DNA from: Bacteroidales bacterium UBA3824
Lineage (GTDB): Bacteria > Bacteroidota > Bacteroidia > Bacteroidales > UBA3824
Reading direction: 5' to 3'
DNA length: 22,371 nucleotides
NCBI GenBank assembly: GCA_002393195.1
Contig: DGIK01000031.1
Coordinates: 19,432-41,802 of the forward strand
Part shown: positions 1 to 7,203 of the stretch, piece after piece
Position numbering within the stretch: position 1 is the first letter of the stretch
How the letters are laid out: every line of letters starts with the position of its first letter
Position numbers and translations under genes: made by a program
The notes under the pieces: generated by a model
Told to the model about the DNA's origin: nothing
Seen by the model: the letters and a program-made list of their open reading frames with translations, nothing else
Databases searched by the model: none

Positions 1-1
1 C

Positions 2-58
2 TACGGTTATGGCTACGGCTACGGCGCCAACAGCGACGAAGAGGAAGAAGAAGATTAA
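2..58 (+). CDS. 3' end of a gene, probable capsular exopolysaccharide tyrosine kinase (Wzc-like) tail
   Basis: Only the last 18 codons are in the window, ending with TAA. They read YGYGYGYG followed by a short linker and a run of five glutamates and an aspartate. Tyrosine-rich YGYG tails with a charged end are known at the C terminus of bacterial tyrosine autokinases that control polysaccharide export (Wzc/BY-kinases), and Bacteroidetes members often have this form; the tyrosines are the autophosphorylation cluster. The identification is an inference from this tail alone, because no kinase domain is in view. A glycine/tyrosine-rich surface protein is the alternative. thyA starts 38 bp downstream in the same direction. 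Confidence 0.5.
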   Translation, partial: YGYGYGYGANSDEEEEED

Positions 59-80
59 TCCCAAGGTATCAAATATCAAC

Positions 81-86
81 AGGAGG
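81..86 (+). promoter_or_regulatory. Shine-Dalgarno AGGAGG for thyA
   Basis: A perfect AGGAGG lies 10 bases before the ATG at 97. It supports that start over the overlapping ORF that opens at position 9. It stands out because most other genes in this window have no recognisable ribosome binding site, as is usual for Bacteroidetes. Confidence 0.7.
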
Positions 87-96
87 ACTTTGGTAT

Positions 97-891
97 ATGA
101 AGCAGTATCTCGACCTACTCGACACCATTCTAAAATATGGCGTGAAGAAAACCGACCGCACCGGCACCGGCACGATAAGTTATTTCGGCTATCAGATGCG
201 GTTTGATTTGGCGGACGGTTTTCCATTGCTGACTACCAAAAAAGTCCACCTAAAATCCATCATCTACGAACTCCTGTGGTTTTTGAACGGCGACACCAAC
301 GTCAAGTACCTTCAAGACCACGGAGTGCGCATTTGGAACGAATGGGCAGACCCCAACGGCGACCTCGGCCCCATCTACGGCTATCAATGGCGTCATTGGC
401 GCACACCCGACGGCAAAGAAATCGACCAAATAGCCAACATCGTAAACGCCCTGAAAAACAATCCCGATTCGCGCCGCCACATCGTTTCGGCGTGGAATCC
501 CGCAGATGTTGACGATATGGCATTGCCACCCTGCCATACAATGTTTCAATTTTACGTAGCGGACGGACGACTCTCCTGCCAACTCTACCAAAGGAGTGGC
601 GACAGTTTTCTCGGCGTACCGTTCAACATTGCATCGTATGCATTATTGACAATGATGATGGCGCAAGTCTGCGGCTACAAGCCAGGCGTATTTGTGCACA
701 CCTTGGGCGACGCACACATTTACCTCAATCATTTGGAGCAGGTGCACACACAATTGCAACGCACCCCCTACCCTCTTCCGACAATGCGCATCAACCCCGA
801 CGTGAAAGACATATTCTCATTCCAATACGAAGACTTTACATTGGAAAATTACCAATGCCACCCGACCATCAAGGGCGTAATTAGCGTTTAA
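97..891 (+). CDS. thyA: Thymidylate synthase
   Basis: This cytosolic enzyme converts dUMP and 5,10-methylenetetrahydrofolate to dTMP and dihydrofolate, the de novo source of thymidylate. The 264 residues equal the length of E. coli ThyA. Visible family signatures are the phosphate-binding Arg21 in TDRTGTGT, the [15 protein letters not shown] segment, the catalytic cysteine (about 146) in [10 protein letters not shown], the dUMP-binding [20 protein letters not shown] stretch and the [15 protein letters not shown] motif. The protein ends in a short hydrophobic tail (GVISV). The start is fixed by AGGAGG 10 bases upstream. It is co-directional with the kinase-like tail upstream and converges with the DUF151 gene, with only 3 bp between the two stop codons. 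No dihydrofolate reductase gene is next to it here. Confidence 0.98.
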   Translation: MKQYLDLLDTILKYGVKKTDRTGTGTISYFGYQMRFDLADGFPLLTTKKVHLKSIIYELLWFLNGDTNVKYLQDHGVRIWNEWADPNGDLGPIYGYQWRHWRTPDGKEIDQIANIVNALKNNPDSRRHIVSAWNPADVDDMALPPCHTMFQFYVADGRLSCQLYQRSGDSFLGVPFNIASYALLTMMMAQVCGYKPGVFVHTLGDAHIYLNHLEQVHTQLQRTPYPLPTMRINPDVKDIFSFQYEDFTLENYQCHPTIKGVISV

Positions 892-894
892 ATT

Positions 895-1452
895 TTACGT
901 TTCTCGGCTGCGGATTTCATCGCGGAGTTTTGTGGCGAGTTCATAATCCTCGCGCTTGATGGCTTTTTCCAATAGGATTTTCAGACGTTGAAGGTTGATG
1001 GAGGCGAGGTCATTGTCGGTTTTTGACGACACATTGCTGCCGACGCCCGCCGCGGCAAGCACCACCTCGTATGTATAAATAGGACAACCGAATTTGATAG
1101 CGAGCGCAACGGCGTCGGACGTGCGGCTGTCAAGGCGGACAATCTCATCATCGGGCGCACCCTTGATGCGGCACACCACCTCCGAATAATAAATCTCCTT
1201 CTCCACATTGGCGATGATGACCTCCTCGACCACAATTTTGTACGAATTGGCAAACCTGTAAATGAAATCATAAACCAACGGGCGTGCAATCTTGATGCCG
1301 TCCAAGAGCACAGCAATCGACTGCGCCTCCGACTTGCCAATCGTAACCGCAAGCCTGCGACCGCCGTCCTGTTCCTCCAAAACAAGGCTGTAAGTATCTG
1401 CATAATAGTGCAGTGGCGTAACCGCCACCACCGAAAGTGGAATCTTTTTCAT
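895..1452 (-). CDS. Bifunctional nuclease family protein (DUF151) with C-terminal UVR motif
   Basis: A 185-residue cytosolic protein. Residues 1-140 match the bifunctional nuclease/DUF151 family: an LVLEEQDGGRRLAVTIGKSEAQ-like strand pair, then RPLVYDFIYRF, and the SRTSDAVALAIKFGCPIY signature typical of the family. Residues about 150-183 (RLKILLEKAIKREDYELATKLRDEIR) form a helical UvrB/UvrC-type UVR motif, a common extension in Bacteroidetes members. Plant and archaeal relatives have been reported to have DNase/RNase activity; the bacterial role is not settled. It converges on thyA with a 3-bp gap. Upstream is a minus-strand promoter (1482-1514) that faces and overlaps the rplU promoter. Confidence 0.9.
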   Translation of the reverse strand: MKKIPLSVVAVTPLHYYADTYSLVLEEQDGGRRLAVTIGKSEAQSIAVLLDGIKIARPLVYDFIYRFANSYKIVVEEVIIANVEKEIYYSEVVCRIKGAPDDEIVRLDSRTSDAVALAIKFGCPIYTYEVVLAAAGVGSNVSSKTDNDLASINLQRLKILLEKAIKREDYELATKLRDEIRSRET

Positions 1453-1481
1453 AATGATGTCCGCTAAGAAAATATTTTCGA

Positions 1482-1514
1482 CAAAAATAATAAAAAATAT
1501 TTGCTAATACCAAA
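1482..1514 (-). promoter_or_regulatory. Promoter of the DUF151 gene
   Basis: On the minus strand, TTTG (1514-1511) is followed after 21 bp by TATTTTTG (1489-1482). This fits the Bacteroidetes -33/-7 consensus TTTG-N19-21-TAnnTTTG. Its -33 box interleaves with the plus-strand rplU promoter. Confidence 0.55.
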
Positions 1515-1531
1515 AAAAACTAATAATTTTG
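1500..1531 (+). promoter_or_regulatory. Promoter of the rplU-rpmA operon
   Basis: TTTG at 1500-1503, a 20-bp spacer and TAATTTTG at 1524-1531 match the Bacteroidetes -33/-7 consensus. Transcription should start near 1537, giving a leader of about 90 nt before rplU. Confidence 0.65.
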
Positions 1532-1555
1532 CAGCCGATAAAAAATAAGAAATCA

Positions 1556-1609
1556 TTAGCAGGGTTCCTAAGAGATCGTCCCCATATTGGGGCACACCAC
1601 CTTGGCTAA
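1556..1609 (+). ncRNA. Structured rplU leader, candidate ribosomal-protein autoregulatory element
   Basis: The leader folds into an outer stem, TTAGC (1556-1560) with GCTAA (1605-1609), continued by AGGGT (1561-1565) pairing with ACCTT (1599-1603) across one bulged G at 1604. Inside sits a perfect hairpin CCCCA-TAT-TGGGG (1580-1592). It lies between the predicted transcription start and the rplU ATG, 18 nt before the start codon. L21 operons in other phyla are known to have autoregulatory leaders, but I do not recognise this fold as a named Rfam family. A role as an L21/L27 feedback element is inference. Confidence 0.5.
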
Positions 1610-1627
1610 GCAAACACTAACAAACAA

Positions 1628-1939
1628 ATGTACGCAATCGTAGAAATCGCAGGTCATCAGTTCAAAGTAGAAAAAGACCGCAAAGTGTATGTAAACCGTC
1701 TCCACAGCGACGAAGGCAGCAGCATCAGCTTCGACAACGTGCTCCTCGTTGACAACGACGGCGACGTAAAAGTAGGCGCACCCAAAGTGGACGGCGCATC
1801 GGTGTCGGCAAAAGTACTCCGCCACCTCAAAGACGACAAGGTAATCGTCTTCAAGAAAAAACGCAGAAAAGGCTACGCCGTAAAGAGAGGACACCGTCAG
1901 TGCCTCACTCAGATCCTCATCGAAGGCATCAACTTCTAA
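1628..1939 (+). CDS. rplU: 50S ribosomal protein L21 (bL21)
   Basis: The 103-residue product is of normal L21 length. It begins [22 protein letters not shown], the Bacteroidetes form of the family start, and contains the [17 protein letters not shown] basic segment that contacts 23S rRNA, with the conserved ending LTQILIEGI. It is part of the large ribosomal subunit. It is first in a two-gene operon with rpmA, which follows after 70 bp, the usual bacterial order. Expression is probably driven by the promoter at 1500-1531 and may be modulated by the folded leader at 1556-1609. Confidence 0.98.
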   Translation: MYAIVEIAGHQFKVEKDRKVYVNRLHSDEGSSISFDNVLLVDNDGDVKVGAPKVDGASVSAKVLRHLKDDKVIVFKKKRRKGYAVKRGHRQCLTQILIEGINF

Positions 1940-2009
1940 TCGGACGCGAAGGCAAGCGTTTTTAATTATTTTTTTTAAGTTAACAACAAGACTAAAACAG
2001 TAACAAGAA

Positions 2010-2279
2010 ATGGCACATAAGAAAGGCGTCGGCAGTTCGCGCAACGGTCGTGAATCGCACAGCAAACGCTTGGGCGTTAAGAAATTTGGTGGCGAGCAGG
2101 TTATAGCCGGCAACATCATCGTCCGTCAGAGGGGTACTCAGCACAACCCCGGTGCAAACGTAGGCATGGGCAAAGACCACACCCTCTTCGCACTCGTGGA
2201 CGGCACAGTAAAATTCCAGGTTAAACGCGGCGACAAGAGTTACGTCAACGTAATTCCCGCTGAGGCCAAGGAAGCGTAA
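2010..2279 (+). CDS. rpmA: 50S ribosomal protein L27 (bL27)
   Basis: An 89-residue L27 with the canonical start [20 protein letters not shown] and the conserved block [20 protein letters not shown]. The N-terminal arm of L27 reaches toward the peptidyl-transferase centre. Here it begins directly with the mature A-H-K-K sequence, without the cleavable extension found in Firmicutes. It is second in the rplU operon, and its transcript ends at the strong hairpin terminator at 2317-2373. Confidence 0.98.
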   Translation: MAHKKGVGSSRNGRESHSKRLGVKKFGGEQVIAGNIIVRQRGTQHNPGANVGMGKDHTLFALVDGTVKFQVKRGDKSYVNVIPAEAKEA

Positions 2280-2316
2280 CCTCCGTTACCGCTCTAAAAG
2301 GCAAAAAACAGAAGAC

Positions 2317-2373
2317 ACTCCCAAGTTGGCTCATCAATCTATGATTAATAGCGGCTTGGGAGTTGTTTTTTTT
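2317..2373 (+). terminator. Rho-independent terminator of rplU-rpmA
   Basis: ACTCCCAAG (2317-2325) pairs perfectly with CTTGGGAGT (2355-2363). A smaller AATC/GATT hairpin sits in the loop, and TGTTTTTTTT follows. It separates the ribosomal operon from serS. Confidence 0.85.
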
Positions 2374-2402
2374 GATAACAACAACTAAAAACACAGGTAA
2401 TC

Positions 2403-3692
2403 ATGCTGTTAGTAAAGACAATAGTTGACAATCCAGAGTTCGTAATAGAACGACTCGCCATCAAAAACCGCGACGCTCGCGCTTCCGTGGAGAAGATTGT
2501 GGCTCTCGACAAGGAGAAACGCGCAATCCAGACCCGTCTCGAAGAAAACAAGGCAGAGCAAAACGCTCTCGCCAAGAAGATTGGCGAATGTTTCAAGCAA
2601 GGCAAAAAAGACGAGGCTGACGCCGCAAAAGCCCGCGCCACCGAACTCAAAAACATCATAAAGGACGGCGAAGACCAATTCCAGGCTCTCGACAAGGAAC
2701 TCAACGACATCCTCGTGCTCCTGCCCAACCTGCCATACGAACTCGTTGCGCCCGGCAAGTCGGCAGACGACAACGTGGAAATCCGCCGTGGCGGCGACGC
2801 CCCGAGTTTTGAAGGCATCGACCCGCTCCCGCACTGGGAACTCGCCAAGAAATACGACATCATCGACTTTGCCACCGGCGTAAAAATCACCGGCGCAGGC
2901 TTTCCACTCTACAAGGGCAAGGGCGCAAAATTGCAACGCGCTCTCATCAACTTCTTCCTCGACGAGGCCGCCAAATCCGGCTATATGGAGGTAGAACCGC
3001 CGGTATTGGTAAACGAAGCATCAGGTTTTGGCACAGGTCAATTGCCCGACAAGGAAGGTCAGATGTACCACTGCGAGGTTGACAATCTCTACCTCGTGCC
3101 CACCGCCGAAGTGCCCGTCACCAACATCTACCGCGACGAAATCCTCGACGCCAAGCAACTCCCAATCAAGCATTGCGCCTACACACCGTGTTTCCGCCGC
3201 GAGGCTGGCAGTTACGGCGCAGACGTTAAGGGTCTCAATCGTCTCCACGAATTCGACAAGGTGGAACTCGTGCAGGTAGTACACCCCGACAAGAGTTATC
3301 AGGCGTTGGATATGATGGTATTGCACGTAGAAGGCCTTGTGAAAAAACTCGGTCTCCCCTACCGCATCATCCGTCTCTGCGGCGGCGATATGAGCTTCAC
3401 CTCGGCAATGACCTACGACTTTGAAGTTTGGTGCGCCGCTCAGCAAAAGTGGCTCGAAGTAAGTTCGGTTTCCAACTTTGAATCGTTCCAGGCAAACAGG
3501 CTCAAACTCCGTTTCCGCGAGGACGGCGACAAGAAGACCCGCCTCTGCCACACCCTCAACGGTTCGGGTCTCGCATTGCCACGCATCGTTGCCACCATCC
3601 TCGAAAACAACCAGAAGGGCGACCGCATCGAAATCCCCGAAGTTTTGAGGAAATACACCGGCTTCGATTTCATCGGCGGCGAAGAGGAATAA
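2403..3692 (+). CDS. serS: Seryl-tRNA synthetase
   Basis: This cytosolic class II synthetase charges tRNA(Ser) (and tRNA(Sec) where present) with serine. The 429 residues match the family length. Residues about 30-110 are the charged coiled-coil arm that holds the long variable arm of tRNA(Ser). The catalytic core shows a motif 1 region near 163-200 (GAGFPLYKGKGAKLQRAL and VEPPVLVN), motif 2 near 262 (CFRREAGSYG followed by GLNRLHEFDKVELV) and motif 3 near 387 (NGSGLALPRIVATILEN). The start MLLVKTIVDNPEFVIERL fits the family. It has no visible ribosome binding site. It is preceded by the rpmA terminator and followed by a repeat cluster. Confidence 0.98.
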   Translation: MLLVKTIVDNPEFVIERLAIKNRDARASVEKIVALDKEKRAIQTRLEENKAEQNALAKKIGECFKQGKKDEADAAKARATELKNIIKDGEDQFQALDKELNDILVLLPNLPYELVAPGKSADDNVEIRRGGDAPSFEGIDPLPHWELAKKYDIIDFATGVKITGAGFPLYKGKGAKLQRALINFFLDEAAKSGYMEVEPPVLVNEASGFGTGQLPDKEGQMYHCEVDNLYLVPTAEVPVTNIYRDEILDAKQLPIKHCAYTPCFRREAGSYGADVKGLNRLHEFDKVELVQVVHPDKSYQALDMMVLHVEGLVKKLGLPYRIIRLCGGDMSFTSAMTYDFEVWCAAQQKWLEVSSVSNFESFQANRLKLRFREDGDKKTRLCHTLNGSGLALPRIVATILENNQKGDRIEIPEVLRKYTGFDFIGGEEE

Positions 3693-3702
3693 AATATGGG
3701 GT

Positions 3703-3719
3703 GCGGACGGCTCGTCCGC
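3703..3719 (+). repeat. CGGCTCG-loop palindrome, copy 1
   Basis: GCGGACG-GCT-CGTCCGC is a perfect 7-bp stem with a GCT loop, 10 bp after the serS stop. Related palindromes with different but still complementary stem bases occur at 21221-21234, 21249-21265 and, inverted, at 21341-21357. No T tract follows, so it is not a classical terminator. Confidence 0.7.
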
Positions 3720-3738
3720 CAACATTGAATTACGAATC

Positions 3739-3773
3739 GTTTTCCGTTTTCCGTTTTCCGTTTCCCGGTTTCC
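3739..3773 (+). repeat. Five tandem copies of a 7-bp unit, GTTTTCC
   Basis: Three exact GTTTTCC units (3739-3759) are followed by GTTTCCC and GGTTTCC. The array runs straight into the left arm of the large inverted repeat. There is no coding sequence. The pattern is typical of slippage-prone, length-variable DNA. Confidence 0.8.
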
Positions 3774-3878
3774 GTGCGCTTACGCACACGGCTTGGTGAT
3801 ACCGCCCCGTTGGGGCTTTACGTCATACGCATAGCGCCAACGGCGCGAAAACTCCAAGCCGTGTGCGTGAGCGCACGG
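3772..3878. repeat. 107-bp cruciform-like inverted repeat with nested hairpins
   Basis: Two 25-bp arms (3772-3796 and 3854-3878) are complementary at 24 of 25 positions. Each arm itself contains a GTGCG/CGCAC hairpin. The interior holds GCCCC-GTT-GGGGC (3804-3816) and GCGCC-AAC-GGCGC (3834-3846), which are opposite-facing versions of one GCNCCGTTGGNGC hairpin with changed, still-paired stem bases. No gene lies inside. It resembles a repeat-type non-coding element rather than a transposon, since no transposase is seen nearby. Confidence 0.8.
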
Positions 3879-3938
3879 TTATTTATATGCACGGTTAATT
3901 ATATATACGATTAATTATATGCACGGTTATTTATATCA
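3875..3938 (+). repeat. Four tandem copies of a 16-bp AT-rich unit
   Basis: Units at 3875-3890, 3891-3906, 3907-3922 and 3923-3938 follow the pattern ACGGTTATTTATATGC with one to four changes each. A decayed fifth copy begins at 3939 (ACGTATATTA). The array sits directly upstream of the small secreted-protein gene at 3967. A link to its expression is possible but not shown. Confidence 0.75.
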
Positions 3939-3966
3939 ACGTATATTACACAAACAAATACGAATT

Positions 3967-4329
3967 ATGCGCAAACTTTTATTAATCATTGCATTGGTAT
4001 TCTGTGCGGTGTTTGCATCGGCGCAGGAAACAACACGTGTTTATTGCGAAATGCAGCAATACAACAGCCTAACAGGAGGATTGTCAACATACGTTGACTT
4101 GGGCCTTGAAAAATCTTCACTGAATGGCACTTACACAACACTTATGGACGACTATGGCAACAAATTCGTCTCCAAAATTGCTGCCGTCAACTATCTATGC
4201 AGCAAAGGATGGACGGTATTCACCTTTATCGGCGGCAACGAAACCGACAAAGATCGCGTGATTTTTTACAAGGACATCACCGACAAATCCCAAATCATCG
4301 AAGGCCTTAACGTGAAAATAAAGAATTAA
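3967..4329 (+). CDS. Small secreted protein, Bacteroidetes-specific family of unknown function
   Basis: I chose the ATG at 3967 rather than the in-frame ATG at 3919, because it starts a clean signal peptide (MRKLLLIIALVFCAVFASAQ) and because 3919 lies inside the 16-bp repeat array. The product has 120 residues, about 100 after cleavage. The mature part resembles a common small exported Bacteroidales family with a charged, predicted beta-strand start (YCEMQQYNSL), an acidic DDYGNKF segment, the helix VNYLCSKGWTVFTF and a final VIFYKDI strand. The NYL-x-S/C-x-GW pattern is the best family mark. No function is known to me. It converges with the PKD gene, with 33 bp of AAAGATTA-type simple sequence between them. 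Confidence 0.75.
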   Translation: MRKLLLIIALVFCAVFASAQETTRVYCEMQQYNSLTGGLSTYVDLGLEKSSLNGTYTTLMDDYGNKFVSKIAAVNYLCSKGWTVFTFIGGNETDKDRVIFYKDITDKSQIIEGLNVKIKN

Positions 4330-4362
4330 AGATTAAAGAATTAAAGACCAAAAACCAAAACC

Positions 4363-5985
4363 TCACTTCTTCCGATACAACAATATCGTGCCGCTACGTT
4401 TCAAAGTGCTGCCATCCTTGCCGCTTACAACAATATCGTAGAAATACGTGCCTGGGGGACAGGGGCGGTTGCCTTTGTTGTCTATCGTGCCGTCCCAACC
4501 AAAAATAGACGGCGTAACGCTCTCCCACTTGCAGATGGTCTGTCCATACGAATTGTAAATCTTGCAACGTAAACTCTTGATATTGGCGGGCATCTGTGTG
4601 AGGTTGCCATTTTTGAGAAACGACTCATCCTCGTCAAAAAACGTAAACACATCATTCACACCGTCGCCATTGGGCGTAAAGACATTCACTTCCTTAATCT
4701 CCAACGGACGAGGGACGATGCTAACGTACTGAGTGTCAATATCAATACAACCCTTGGCGGACTTAGTTTCCATTATGACCTCATATTTGCCTCGGTCATA
4801 ATATGCGTGAGGCGCGTCGGCGGTGTACTCGCGGGGCGAATTGTCGCCAAAATGCCACGTGGTTTCCGCCGCCCAGGACGTCTTGTTACTAAATTTGATT
4901 TCGTCGCCAATGAAAGCCGTGCCGCCGTCCTCCACGCTCGTAAAATTTGCCAACTCCACATTCACAAACACCGACGTATCGTGCAGACAGCCCATATCGT
5001 CGCTAATCAAAAAACTATAACGCGTAGTGCCTTCCTCCTGCGGGCGCGCATCGGCAACTCCCGCAGACGTAGCCGAAACACCTTTGCCCGACCAAACAGC
5101 GCGGCGCAGGTCATATTTGGCGTCAAACTGCCATTGATGGGCTTCCGTCAAATCTTCGTCTAAAACAATCTCAAATCCAAGCACATAGCAACTATTTTCG
5201 GTGTCGTTGGAAGTGATTTCGAGTTTCCATTCGCCATTGACGGGTGCGCCCACGAGATTGGCAAATTCGGGCGTATTGCCGGGCGTAAAAACATATTCCA
5301 TCAATCGCCTCAACGCAAAAACATACTCCCTGCCGCCATCGAGTGCCTTGCCATATTCGCTCAAAACCGCCATCTTGCCGTCGGGTGCGGTGAGCGTTAC
5401 CTGCGCATTGGAGGTATTATCGTGAAAAAACGACAATTTGACAGCCTCTATGTCGCCCGCGCCAATTGTAACACCGTCAAAATTCTTGAACCTCACCTTC
5501 TCGCTCCACGTGGTGCCATACAAGGTCTGCGGTGCAGATTCATAATACGAATTATTAACCTCATACTTGACTTTGGCGTCGGCGATGGGCATCGTGAGAG
5601 TGATTTTTTCGCCGAGACACACTCCTGAATACGCACTACTGATGTCATTCTTATAACCACTAAAATCCGGCGATTTGCCCACCGTCACCTTCGCAACGTC
5701 GGTAATGGAAATATCGCCCTGAGTCATCTTGACGCTCACCATATACGCGCCGCCCTTCTTGTACGCATACTCCACCGACGGGATGCGCGTGGTGCGGAAG
5801 TCGCCATTATCAAAATCCCAATAATACGACACGCCGTCTGCCGCGCCCTCCACCGTCGCCGTAAACGTAATTAAATCCTCAGGACACGCCTTGATGACGC
5901 CATTATCGGCATCAATATGAATGGTCTGCGACATTGCCCCAATAGAAAGGAGCATCGTTGCTATGATTGAAATTAAATGCTTCAT
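4363..5985 (-). CDS. Secreted PKD-domain protein with gliding/T9SS type B C-terminal sorting domain
   Basis: A 540-residue exported protein. Residues 1-20 are a signal peptide ending AMSQ. Residues about 21-103 are a PKD domain (YYWDFDNGDF, then VEYAYKKGGAYMVSV). Residues about 150-285 look like a proprotein-convertase P-type beta domain (VNGEWKLEITSND, then VLGFEIVL). A second PKD domain lies near 355-430 (TTWHFGDNSP, HAYYDRGKYEV). From residue 434 it has NVFTPNGDGVNDVF, a GW-DGTIDNKG segment and PPGTYFYDIVV, the gliding motility-associated C-terminal domain (CHU_C type) recognised by the type IX secretion system. Such proteins are sent through T9SS and attached to, or released from, the cell surface. 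No enzyme domain is visible, so an adhesive or structural role is inferred. It is transcribed divergently from the metalloprotease. Confidence 0.9.
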   Translation of the reverse strand: MKHLISIIATMLLSIGAMSQTIHIDADNGVIKACPEDLITFTATVEGAADGVSYYWDFDNGDFRTTRIPSVEYAYKKGGAYMVSVKMTQGDISITDVAKVTVGKSPDFSGYKNDISSAYSGVCLGEKITLTMPIADAKVKYEVNNSYYESAPQTLYGTTWSEKVRFKNFDGVTIGAGDIEAVKLSFFHDNTSNAQVTLTAPDGKMAVLSEYGKALDGGREYVFALRRLMEYVFTPGNTPEFANLVGAPVNGEWKLEITSNDTENSCYVLGFEIVLDEDLTEAHQWQFDAKYDLRRAVWSGKGVSATSAGVADARPQEEGTTRYSFLISDDMGCLHDTSVFVNVELANFTSVEDGGTAFIGDEIKFSNKTSWAAETTWHFGDNSPREYTADAPHAYYDRGKYEVIMETKSAKGCIDIDTQYVSIVPRPLEIKEVNVFTPNGDGVNDVFTFFDEDESFLKNGNLTQMPANIKSLRCKIYNSYGQTICKWESVTPSIFGWDGTIDNKGNRPCPPGTYFYDIVVSGKDGSTLKRSGTILLYRKK

Positions 5986-6004
5986 ACCAATTGTAATTTT
6001 GGTG

Positions 6005-6036
6005 CAAAAGTAACATTAAATTTTTTTGGGCGCAAA
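6005..6036 (-). promoter_or_regulatory. Promoter of the PKD-domain gene
   Basis: On the minus strand, TTTG (6036-6033), a 20-bp spacer and TACTTTTG (6012-6005) give a full match to the -33/-7 consensus. The ATG follows 20 bases after the -7 box. It overlaps the divergent promoter at 6025-6054. Confidence 0.65.
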
Positions 6037-6054
6037 AATTTTTGACTATCTTTG
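6025..6054 (+). promoter_or_regulatory. Promoter of the metzincin-like gene
   Basis: TTTG (6025-6028) and TATCTTTG (6047-6054) are separated by 18 bp. The -7 box ends only 5 bases before the ATG at 6060, so the expected transcript has almost no leader. Confidence 0.5.
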
Positions 6055-6059
6055 CCACT

Positions 6060-6941
6060 ATGATACGGACATTATTTATATTGACAATCCTAATGGCGAC
6101 GCTCGGAGCATCGGCGCAGCCATTTTTGCACGACCAACCCATCAAGGATGGCACAGACAGGCGTGTGTATAGCACAATACAGACCCACGTGGGCGATTCT
6201 TACGCCAACACTTGGAACGTGGGCAGTGCAAAAAAACTTTCGGGCAAGATTTATGTGCTCGAAGTGTGGCTCACGCGCCCCGGCACGTCGTGGAGCAAAA
6301 CCGACATGGGCACCGTTCAATACAAAATCAACAACGCCCTCGCGTGGCTGCAACGTATGGCGGCGCGTTACAGCGTTGCGGTGGAATTTGAGAAAGGCTC
6401 TTTTCACGGCGACGGCGGCGGCGTGGAGATGAGCGGCTTGCCCAAATCTTACGACGACTGCGCCAATCAGCCGCTATTGCTGCCACGCGCTCTCAAAGTG
6501 ATTGGTTATGAAGATGTTATACAATGTTACAACCGGCTCAAAGAAATCTCCGGCACCGACAACATCATCGTATTGGTTCTTATCAACAACGACGGCTGGT
6601 CAAACGCCAACCAATTTTCATCGCTCCACGCCACCAATCATTTCAGGGATTATTTTCTTGAAAGTGTCAACCTATTCCGCACCGACGACGGCGAACCCAC
6701 CAACGGTCAGACCATCGCCCACGAAATCCTGCATCTATTTGGCGCGTGGGATATGTATGACGGTCAAGCGTCCAACGCCGCCAGCAAATGGGCAAATCAA
6801 TATTACCCCAACGAGATAATGCTGCAAGTATCGTCAACATTGGACGACCTCACCATCTCGCCCCTCACCGCCTGGCTCGTCGGCCTCACATCAGAATACC
6901 ACGAATGGTATTGGGATTTCATAAGGGAGGAGTATAAGTGA
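6060..6941 (+). CDS. Predicted secreted metzincin-like zinc metalloprotease
   Basis: The start at 6060 opens a signal peptide (MIRTLFILTILMATLGASAQ) and is preferred to the in-frame ATG at 6042, which lies inside the promoter. The product has 293 residues. The key motif is HEILHLFGAWD: His221, Glu222, His225, Gly228 and Asp231, i.e. HExxHxxGxxD. This is the metzincin zinc site with aspartate as third ligand, as in snapalysin. The segment NEIMLQVS about 25-30 residues later could supply the Met-turn. The rest is not recognised; there is no T9SS C-terminal domain and no lipobox, so periplasmic or extracellular location rests on the signal peptide alone. It is divergent from the PKD/T9SS gene and may share its control region. 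Its transcript probably ends at the palindrome at 6977-7033. Confidence 0.75.
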   Translation: MIRTLFILTILMATLGASAQPFLHDQPIKDGTDRRVYSTIQTHVGDSYANTWNVGSAKKLSGKIYVLEVWLTRPGTSWSKTDMGTVQYKINNALAWLQRMAARYSVAVEFEKGSFHGDGGGVEMSGLPKSYDDCANQPLLLPRALKVIGYEDVIQCYNRLKEISGTDNIIVLVLINNDGWSNANQFSSLHATNHFRDYFLESVNLFRTDDGEPTNGQTIAHEILHLFGAWDMYDGQASNAASKWANQYYPNEIMLQVSSTLDDLTISPLTAWLVGLTSEYHEWYWDFIREEYK

Positions 6942-6976
6942 TTTAATTGATATACAACGAATTAAATAATTACAAA

Positions 6977-7033
6977 TGCTTGAAAACGTACTAAATCTCG
7001 AAAAAAAAGTGAGATTAAGTACATTTTCAAGCA
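6977..7033. repeat. 57-bp palindrome, left copy (hairpin after the metalloprotease gene)
   Basis: A 23-bp arm (6977-6999, starting TGCTTGAAAACGTACTAAAT) pairs with 7011-7033 (ending TTTTCAAGCA) around an A-rich loop, with two mismatches. The same 57 bp occurs at 10224-10280 with a single base difference. The two copies bracket the 881-residue gene. Here no strong T tract follows, so terminator function is weaker than at the right copy. Confidence 0.85.
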
Positions 7034-7166
7034 CAAAAACATAAACTAATGTTTGTTAAGCGTTAAATTTTGCAATGATTTGGGTTCACAGACAAAAAAA
7101 ATCTATCATATAAATTACTGATTAACAATAAAATACAACAAAAATAAGGAAAATTTTTAAAAATAT
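7034..7166. other. AT-rich spacer without a gene
   Basis: This is the first part of a 556-bp gene-free gap (6942-7497). It is very AT-rich with several stop codons in each frame. I see no start-plus-signal-peptide pattern, no tRNA and no palindrome in it. Confidence 0.5.
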
Positions 7167-7198
7167 TTTGACATTTTAAATGTTTTTTTGCACCTTTG
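7167..7198 (+). promoter_or_regulatory. Promoter of the structured RNA
   Basis: TTTG (7167-7170), a 20-bp spacer and CACCTTTG (7191-7198) fit the Bacteroidetes consensus except for C in place of the first T of TAnnTTTG. The predicted start is near 7204, about 290 nt before the next ATG. Confidence 0.5.
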
Positions 7199-7203
7199 TC
7201 ACG

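Noticed and set aside
3021..3725. 234-codon open frame on the minus strand
   Set aside because: It lies antisense to serS, whose motifs are complete; the frame is kept open by the codon bias of serS and has no family signature.
3739..3938. Tandem repeats considered as a CRISPR array
   Set aside because: The units are 7 and 16 bp and directly adjacent, with no spacers, and no cas gene is present.
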